DNA of 38,602 bases, from positions 1 to 38,602 of the forward strand of contig CALIEL010000022.1 of NCBI GenBank assembly GCA_938022235.1. The letters run 5' to 3'. The notes below the pieces were generated by a model that searched no databases, was not told where the DNA came from, and saw only the letters and a list, made by a program, of their open reading frames with translations. The position numbers were made by a program, and so were the translations under genes. The stretch is from Oribacterium parvum. GTDB lineage: Bacteria > Bacillota > Clostridia > Lachnospirales > Lachnospiraceae. Positions 33,472 to 38,602 of the stretch are shown here, piece after piece (within the stretch, counting starts at the first letter, position 1; every line of letters starts with the position of its first letter).

Positions 33472-34878
33472 ATGGAAGGACAATCCATCATGCAAATATT
33501 TCAGGGGAGCTCCTCTGTGTCCGGGGTGATTATCCCCATAGCTTTAATGCTATTTTCCGGCTTTGCCTTAACAAGAGTCACCAAGCGCCTGAAGCTTCCC
33601 AATGTAACCGCCTATATTTTGGCGGGAATCCTGATTGGACCCTATTGCTTGAATCTGGTGAATCCGGACATTATTGAAGGCACAAGTTTTATTGCGGATA
33701 TTGCCCTTGCCTTTATTGCCTTTGGTACTGGGGAATTTTTTACTTTTTCTACGCTAAAGCAGAATGGGCTAAAGGTTTGTATTATTACGCTTTTTGAAGC
33801 GACTCTGGCTTCCCTCTTTGTTTTTGTGCTTTGCCTTTTTATTTTGAAATTGAATTTAAGTCTGTCTTTGGTTTTGGGAGCCTTGGCTGCAACCACAGCC
33901 TCAGCTTCCACGATTATGACCATAAGGCAGTTTAATGCCAAGGGAGACTTTGTGAACACCCTTTTGCAGGTGGTGGCATTGGACAATGTCTTTGGCCTTG
34001 TGGCGTACAGCATGGCGATTTCCGTGGCGGTGGCTTTGCAATCCGGCTCCTTTAAGCTGAGCAGTATTCTTATGCCCATTGCTTTAAATCTGGCGGTACT
34101 TCTTCTGGGAGGACTTTTTGGGCTTTTTCTAAAGCTTTTGATGCCGAAACAGCGTTCTACGGACAATCGTTTGATTATCACTATTGCTGTACTGTTCAGC
34201 TTTTGCGGCATCTGTGCTCTTTTGGATGTCTCCCCTCTTCTGGGTTGTATGTCCATGGGTATGATTTACATCAATATCACGGAAGACGACAAGATTTTCA
34301 AGCAATTAAATTACTTTAATCCTCCTATTTTACTTCTGTTTTTCGTGCGCTCCGGCATGAACTTTAAGCTGGATGTACTCTTACATTCTGAGGGAATAGG
34401 GGAAAATGTTCCTTTGCTCTTGGTGGGAATCAGTTATTTCTTGGTACGCATTTTGGGAAAATACCTGGGAGCTATTCTGGGGCCAACTTTGGTGGGAGAA
34501 AAGAAGGAAGTTCGGAAATATTTAGGACTTGCCCTGGTGCCTCAGGCAGGAGTAGCCATCGGTCTTTCCGCCTTGGGGGCAAGAATCCTGGGAGGAGAGT
34601 TGGGAAGAGCCTTGGAAACGGTGATTCTTGCCTCCAGTATTCTCTACGAACTTATAGGACCGGGGTGTGCTAAACTGGGACTCTATCTTTCCCATTCCTA
34701 TGCGGTAAGTCTGGAGGATTTAACGGAATCCGTCACACTAGAACCGGAGAAGAAGAAAAATGAGGTGGAGCTTTTGATTGAGCGAATCCAGGCCATTCAG
34801 AAGGAACTTCCTTCTCATGCTAAGAGACTGGCGGAAGAGGAAGAAGCCTTTACCGAGGCGGCGGAGGAGCAGTATTAG
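33472..34878 (+). CDS. CPA2-family cation:proton antiporter
   Basis: A 468-residue membrane protein with about 12-13 helices. KLPNVTAYILAGILIGPYCL (about 43-62) is typical of the CPA2 family (KefB/NapA-like Na+/H+ or K+/H+ antiporters), and residues around LALVPQAGVAIGLSALGARI fit the core. No TrkA-N or NAD-binding domain is attached; the C-terminus is a short, acidic cytoplasmic tail. AAGGAGG precedes the ATG. The cation carried is not clear from sequence. Confidence 0.85.
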   Translation: MEGQSIMQIFQGSSSVSGVIIPIALMLFSGFALTRVTKRLKLPNVTAYILAGILIGPYCLNLVNPDIIEGTSFIADIALAFIAFGTGEFFTFSTLKQNGLKVCIITLFEATLASLFVFVLCLFILKLNLSLSLVLGALAATTASASTIMTIRQFNAKGDFVNTLLQVVALDNVFGLVAYSMAISVAVALQSGSFKLSSILMPIALNLAVLLLGGLFGLFLKLLMPKQRSTDNRLIITIAVLFSFCGICALLDVSPLLGCMSMGMIYINITEDDKIFKQLNYFNPPILLLFFVRSGMNFKLDVLLHSEGIGENVPLLLVGISYFLVRILGKYLGAILGPTLVGEKKEVRKYLGLALVPQAGVAIGLSALGARILGGELGRALETVILASSILYELIGPGCAKLGLYLSHSYAVSLEDLTESVTLEPEKKKNEVELLIERIQAIQKELPSHAKRLAEEEEAFTEAAEEQY

Positions 34879-34945
34879 CTTGAAGCTTCTACTTAAGGGT
34901 TTATATAAGATAAAAAATAGATAGTTCATTTACGTAGGAGGAAAC

Positions 34946-35974
34946 ATGGCGAAAGACTTAACTACTTGCCAAGTGGATAGACAAAATATATTGAATAATG
35001 AATTGGCTATTACGGAGTTACAAAAACAAACCGGAATACAAGGAGTTGTTTTTGAAGAACGTCTTAGGTTTACTAAGGCCATGGTGGCTACATATTTTGA
35101 TGTTGATGAAAGAACAATAGAAAGGTATGTAAGTGATAATATTGATGAAATTTCCTCGAACGGATATGAGATTGTCAAAGGAGCCAGGCTGAAAGCATTT
35201 ATAAAATGTATTGCTGAACAGGATGTTCCCGACATTAATGTCGGGAACATCAGTAGTCGAACTTCCCAGATTGCTTTATTTGATTTTAGAGCATTTTTAA
35301 ATGTGGCAATGCTACTAGTTGAAAGTAAAAATGCAAAAGTGCTTAGACAAATTATACTTGATATTGTTATAGATCTTGTCAATCAGAGGACAGGTGGCTC
35401 AACTAAGTATATTAACAAAAGAGATCAAGATTTTATCACAGCATTTTTGCAAGAAGAGAATTACAGACGAGAGTTTACAGATGCCTTGAAAGACTACGTT
35501 GACATGGGGAATAGCAAATACGCTATATATACCGATAAAATATATCAAAGTATTTTTAAAGAAAAGGCACAAGAATATAAACGGATTCTGAATTTATCCA
35601 GGAAAGATAGTGTACGTGAGACAATGTATTCAGAAGTACTGGATTTAATTGCTTCGTATGAGTGTGGATTAGCGGCAATGATAAAGAGCCAATCAGAACA
35701 ACTTGGACATAAATTGAATAATTGGGAGATGGCAGACTTATTTAGTTCCTTTGAAAATTTGCCGTTATGGAAGCCGTTAATCATTAGGGCAAGAACAAAA
35801 ATGGCAAGTAGGGACATGGCTCTTAGAGATGCATTTCATTACCAACTGGAAGAATACATTAAGCCGTTGGATGCAGAGGAATATGAAAAGTTTTTAGGTT
35901 CATCCGGAGATGAATTAGAAAAGTTGATGAAGGAAAATCAAGACGTTCTAATAAGATTAAAGGAGCGTAGCTGA
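34946..35974 (+). CDS. RhuM-like DNA-binding protein upstream of a Doc toxin
   Basis: A 342-residue protein. The N-terminal part (FTKAMVATYFDVDERTIERY) is a helix-turn-helix-like region with similarity in style to RhuM/virulence-type DNA-binding proteins, followed by DINVGNISSRTSQIALFDFR, which recurs in such proteins. The C-terminal half is helical. TAGGAGGAAAC precedes the ATG. Its TGA stop overlaps the ATG of the Doc gene by one base (TGATG), so the two are coupled. It may act as regulator or antitoxin for Doc (inference). A perfect 30-bp palindrome lies inside the gene at 35222-35251. The coding is AT-rich relative to the flanking antiporter and MgtC-like genes, which suggests recent arrival. 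Confidence 0.65.
   Translation: MAKDLTTCQVDRQNILNNELAITELQKQTGIQGVVFEERLRFTKAMVATYFDVDERTIERYVSDNIDEISSNGYEIVKGARLKAFIKCIAEQDVPDINVGNISSRTSQIALFDFRAFLNVAMLLVESKNAKVLRQIILDIVIDLVNQRTGGSTKYINKRDQDFITAFLQEENYRREFTDALKDYVDMGNSKYAIYTDKIYQSIFKEKAQEYKRILNLSRKDSVRETMYSEVLDLIASYECGLAAMIKSQSEQLGHKLNNWEMADLFSSFENLPLWKPLIIRARTKMASRDMALRDAFHYQLEEYIKPLDAEEYEKFLGSSGDELEKLMKENQDVLIRLKERS
35222..35251. repeat. Perfect 30-bp palindrome inside the RhuM-like gene
   Basis: GATGTTCCCGACATT followed at once by its exact reverse complement AATGTCGGGAACATC. It codes for DVPDINVGNI in the conserved part of the protein. Possible protein-binding site, RNA hairpin or chance; not needed by the code. Confidence 0.75.
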
Positions 35975-36429
35975 TGGATAACATTAACTATATTTCAATA
36001 GAAGAAGCCAAATCTATCCATCGGGCGACAATAGAAAATAGTGGGGGCGGAGATTATGGAGAGCTGGATATAGGAACATTAGAGAGCGTTCTTGTCCACA
36101 TTCAGAATGACGACTATTACCCAACCTTTCTTGACAAATTGGAACATCTATTTTTTTGTGCATGTAAGTTCCATTGTTTTACGGATGGCAATAAACGTAT
36201 AGCGATTACACTTACTGCGATGTTTTTGCTGAAAAATGGATATATGGCAGTATCGAATGTGTACTTTAGAGAAATGGAAAATATTAGCTATCATGTAGCA
36301 GCGGGACATATTGATGAAGCTCTTCTTAGAAGAATTTTGGAAGCCATATTACTGGGAAGATACGATACTGATGAAGGATTAAAACTTGATATTTTCAATG
36401 CAATTTCGATTGTAGATGAGTTTTATTAG
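35974..36429 (+). CDS. Doc/Fic-family protein, probable toxin
   Basis: A 151-residue Fic-fold protein. The active-site motif is HCFTDGNKRIAI: His67, Phe69, Asp71, Gly72, Asn73, Lys74, Arg75, which fits the Doc pattern H-x-F-x-D-(A/G)-N-K-R rather than the adenylylating Fic pattern with GNGR. Doc of phage P1 phosphorylates EF-Tu and halts translation (family knowledge). No Phd-like small antitoxin is seen; the partner gene upstream is the larger RhuM-like protein. The gene starts inside the overlap TGATG. Together they look like a toxin-antitoxin or defence unit placed between two housekeeping membrane-protein genes. Confidence 0.8.
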   Translation: MDNINYISIEEAKSIHRATIENSGGGDYGELDIGTLESVLVHIQNDDYYPTFLDKLEHLFFCACKFHCFTDGNKRIAITLTAMFLLKNGYMAVSNVYFREMENISYHVAAGHIDEALLRRILEAILLGRYDTDEGLKLDIFNAISIVDEFY

Positions 36430-36461
36430 CATTGATTACAAAAGAACAGGAGGAAAAAGCC

Positions 36462-37187
36462 ATGTCAGAATGGATACTACAGGAAGCTTTTCAAAGTCTT
36501 AGGATAGAGCATCATATCAGCCTTTCTTCCGCCTTGCTTAGAATCTTACTTGCGGTTCTTCTCTCCTCCATCATTGGCTGTGAGCGAGCCAACAAAAGGC
36601 ATTCCGCAGGTCTTCGTACCTTTATTTTGGCCTCTTTATCCAGCTGTTTGGCCATGATTTTGGATCTGCTATATATGAACGAGGGAAATCTTCGTTTTCC
36701 TATGCTCTCCGCCTTTGCCATGATCAGTATTGCAAGCATCAGCCGAAAGGCGATTCTTTACAGCTCCCGAAATCAGGTGAAGGGATTAACCACTGCCATT
36801 GCCCTATGGTCCTGTATTCTCATCGGCCTCAGTGCAGGAGCGGGACTATACTTGATCAGTGTAGTAGCCTGCTTTATGCTTTATTGGATTCTGTCTTCTT
36901 TACCGGGCTTGGAAATGTATTTGAAAAATCGCTCTAACCACTTTGAAATTCATTTGGAGTTAAAGAGTCGGCAGTATTTGCAGGACTTTGTAACGACTAT
37001 CCGGAGGCTGGGACTTCGGATTGATGATATTGAGTTAAATACTGCCTATCACGGCTCCGGCCTTAGCGTGTATTCCGTGACCTTTACTATAGACAGCAAG
37101 GAGCTGAAGAAGTTTAAAACCCACAAGGAGATTATCGAAGCCCTGTCCACCATTGACTACATTTATCATATTGAGGAAATGCGGTAG
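36462..37187 (+). CDS. MgtC/SapB-family membrane protein
   Basis: A 241-residue protein from the ATG at 36462, which has AGGAGG ahead; a TTG ten codons earlier would begin in the middle of that site. The MgtC signature IIGCERANKRHSAGLRT (about 37-53) and four to five helices fill the first 140 residues, and a cytoplasmic C-terminal domain (about 160-241) follows. MgtC is linked to magnesium limitation, ATP synthase control and acid tolerance (family knowledge); this orthologue's role is unknown. It starts 32 bases after the Doc stop codon, so it may be read through from that module or from its own promoter. Confidence 0.85.
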   Translation: MSEWILQEAFQSLRIEHHISLSSALLRILLAVLLSSIIGCERANKRHSAGLRTFILASLSSCLAMILDLLYMNEGNLRFPMLSAFAMISIASISRKAILYSSRNQVKGLTTAIALWSCILIGLSAGAGLYLISVVACFMLYWILSSLPGLEMYLKNRSNHFEIHLELKSRQYLQDFVTTIRRLGLRIDDIELNTAYHGSGLSVYSVTFTIDSKELKKFKTHKEIIEALSTIDYIYHIEEMR

Positions 37188-37276
37188 AGTGTTGTAATCA
37201 CTTCTTTATTTTACCTTTTATATAGTTGCTTTATTCCTATTTTTGCTGTTTTGCTCTTTATTCTGTTGTTTTACTC

Positions 37277-37349
37277 TTAGACTTTACATCTTAGAACAGA
37301 TATGATAATTTTTATTCGGACAAAACCGAATCGGAGGTGACCGAATAAA
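37277..37349 (+). promoter_or_regulatory. Promoter and hairpins overlapping the ribosome-binding site of the AAA ATPase gene
   Basis: TTAGAC (37277-37282) and TATGAT (37301-37306) are 18 bases apart. Right after the presumed start, TTTATTCGG (37311-37319) can pair with CCGAATAAA (37341-37349), enclosing the Shine-Dalgarno GGAGGTGA. A competing pair is ATTCGG (37314-37319) with CCGAAT (37326-37331), and TCGG/CCGA flank the site itself. This may be a protein operator or a switch for translation. Confidence 0.5.
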
Positions 37350-38602
37350 ATGAAATTTATCGGAAGAGAGGAAGAAGTACGGAAAATCAAAGGCTTGTAT
37401 CAGTCTCCCGGCATGGAAGTGCTTCTATTATACGGAAGAAGGCGAATTGGAAAGAGCGAGCTGATGAAACATTCCATGCAGTTCTTCGAGGGGAAGAGGA
37501 TTTATTACGAGTGCAAACAGACTTCTGAAATGAACAATGTAGAAAGTCTGGCGACTTTACTTTCGGAAGAGTTTGGCTACCCGAAGATTTCCTTTTCCGG
37601 CCTGGAGGAAGTGCTGGATTTTCTTTTTAAAAAGGCAACGGAGGAGAATATTCTCTTGATTTTGGATGAATATTCTTATCTTAGTGATGTACTGAAGGGC
37701 ATGGACAGTGTTTTGCAGGCACTGATTGATAAATATCGAAACCGGAGTAAATTGAAATTAGCCTTGTGCGGTTCCTTTGTGGATACCATGCAGAAACTGA
37801 TAGAAAAAGAGAATCCCTTATTTGGCCGTTTTGATTTGGTTTTAAAGCTGAAGCCCATGGATTACTATGATTCGGCACAGTTTTATTCCCATTTTTCCGA
37901 CGAGGATAAGGTGAGGCTTTATAGTGTTTTTGGCGGAATTCCCTATTATAATCGTTTGATTCGGGAAGACAGGACGGTAAAGGAAAATATTATAGAGCTG
38001 ATCGCATCCCCCGGTGCAAGACTGGAAAATGAGGTACTCATGTACCTTAAGTCGGAAATTGCGAAAATTGTGAATGCCAATGAAGTCTTTGAGGCTATGG
38101 CAAAGGGATTTTCCCGCTTTAACGATATCCTGTCTCAGTCCCATGTTTCCAGTGGCCCCAGCTTAGTAGATGTGTTGGACAAGCTGATTCGTATGGAGCT
38201 GGTGGAGAAGGCAGCGCCCATTAATGATGAAAATAACCGAAAGAAGTCCGGATATTATATCAGTGACCCCATGTCCTTGTTTTATTATCGATATATTTTC
38301 CGTTACAGCTCCCAGCTAAACGTGATGAATTCGGATATTTTCTATCAGCGATATATTCAGGAGGACTTTGAAAATGCCTATGTGCCGAAGCGTTTTGAGA
38401 CAATAGGAAAACAATATTTGATTCGGCAGAATCGGGCAGGACTTATGGAGGAGCCCTTTGAGAAAATAGGCAGGTACTACTACGACATTCCGAAAGAAAG
38501 GCGAAACGGAGAGTTCGACATTGTCACCTACGATCCCAAGGGCTATATATTTTATGAAGTAAAGTTTCAAGATAAGCCTCTTAGCAAGGCGGAAATAGAA
38601 AA
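37350..38602 (+). CDS. AAA-type ATPase with C-terminal nuclease-like (DUF234) region, truncated by window edge
   Basis: At least 417 residues; the right end lies outside. The N-terminal ATPase domain has the Walker A segment LLYGRRRIGKS (27-36), the Walker B ILLILDEYSY (101-110) and LALCGSFVDTM sensor region. A winged-helix-like part (about 250-290: SSGPSLVDVLDKLIRMELVE) follows. The last part with NGEFDIVTYDPKGYIFYEVK reads as a PD-(D/E)XK-like fold (Asp...Glu-x-Lys), as in DUF234 proteins. Such ATPases are common and variable in archaea and Firmicutes; the role is not established. GGAGGTGA precedes the ATG and lies inside the hairpin described above. Confidence 0.8.
   Translation, partial: MKFIGREEEVRKIKGLYQSPGMEVLLLYGRRRIGKSELMKHSMQFFEGKRIYYECKQTSEMNNVESLATLLSEEFGYPKISFSGLEEVLDFLFKKATEENILLILDEYSYLSDVLKGMDSVLQALIDKYRNRSKLKLALCGSFVDTMQKLIEKENPLFGRFDLVLKLKPMDYYDSAQFYSHFSDEDKVRLYSVFGGIPYYNRLIREDRTVKENIIELIASPGARLENEVLMYLKSEIAKIVNANEVFEAMAKGFSRFNDILSQSHVSSGPSLVDVLDKLIRMELVEKAAPINDENNRKKSGYYISDPMSLFYYRYIFRYSSQLNVMNSDIFYQRYIQEDFENAYVPKRFETIGKQYLIRQNRAGLMEEPFEKIGRYYYDIPKERRNGEFDIVTYDPKGYIFYEVKFQDKPLSKAEIE

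Overview
The window looks like a chromosomal segment of a low-to-moderate GC Firmicute, most likely a Lachnospiraceae-type anaerobe (inference). The pointers are strong GGAGG ribosome-binding sites, TTGACA/TATAAT promoters, a YerC-PcrA neighbourhood, a DUF1836 protein, a small conserved protein of a type I associate with Lachnospiraceae, an FMN riboswitch on RibU and a choline-binding-type surface protein. No rRNA, tRNA, CRISPR array or intact insertion sequence was seen.

Layout. 1-1.1 kb: 3' end of a cysteine desulfurase and a decayed Rpn/PDDEXK nuclease gene. 1.1-4.8 kb: a zinc/cadmium resistance operon with a SmtB/CzrA-like repressor behind a large palindromic operator, a free HMA metallochaperone, a P1B-type ATPase and a putative C39-like cysteine-peptidase-fold protein. 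5.1-7.8 kb: a LysR regulator divergent from a uracil permease. 8.2-12.9 kb: a tryptophan-catabolism module with a 37-residue membrane protein, a YheO/DauR-type PAS-HTH regulator, an enlarged tryptophanase and a sodium-coupled (NSS) amino-acid transporter. 13-17.4 kb: an FAD-domain protein with a coupled small protein, Maf, a second NSS transporter and riboswitch-controlled RibU. 17.4-19.1 kb: three tandem paralogous genes of unknown function. 19.2-25.1 kb: a polysaccharide deacetylase-like protein, YerC, DUF1836, PcrA and a GNAT acetyltransferase. 25.3-27.1 kb: a secreted cell-wall-binding protein. 27.4-33.3 kb: a probable operon of PfkB kinase, metallo-beta-lactamase-fold protein, TctCBA tripartite transporter and a secreted Vps62/NPP1-like protein. 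33.5-38.6 kb: a cation/proton antiporter, a RhuM-like/Doc two-gene module, an MgtC-like membrane protein and a truncated AAA ATPase.

The most unusual structural signal is a family of long palindromic elements. There are five sites and six copies, because one element sits inside another. They share arms like CTGTAAAAATCAAAA, an inner AGTATAGGTCTGAAA-type box and a core around GGGGCACGCTCCCGCTAACC. They occur at gene 3' ends, mostly between convergent genes, where the arms can serve as bidirectional terminators.

Other points worth attention are the three-gene paralog array with a 103-bp stretch identical between copies 1 and 3, the Ser-Tyr-Gly repeat linker in PcrA, the RhuM-like/Doc module with a perfect 30-bp palindrome inside its first gene, the Vps62-like secreted protein and the unassigned cysteine-peptidase-like protein in the zinc operon.
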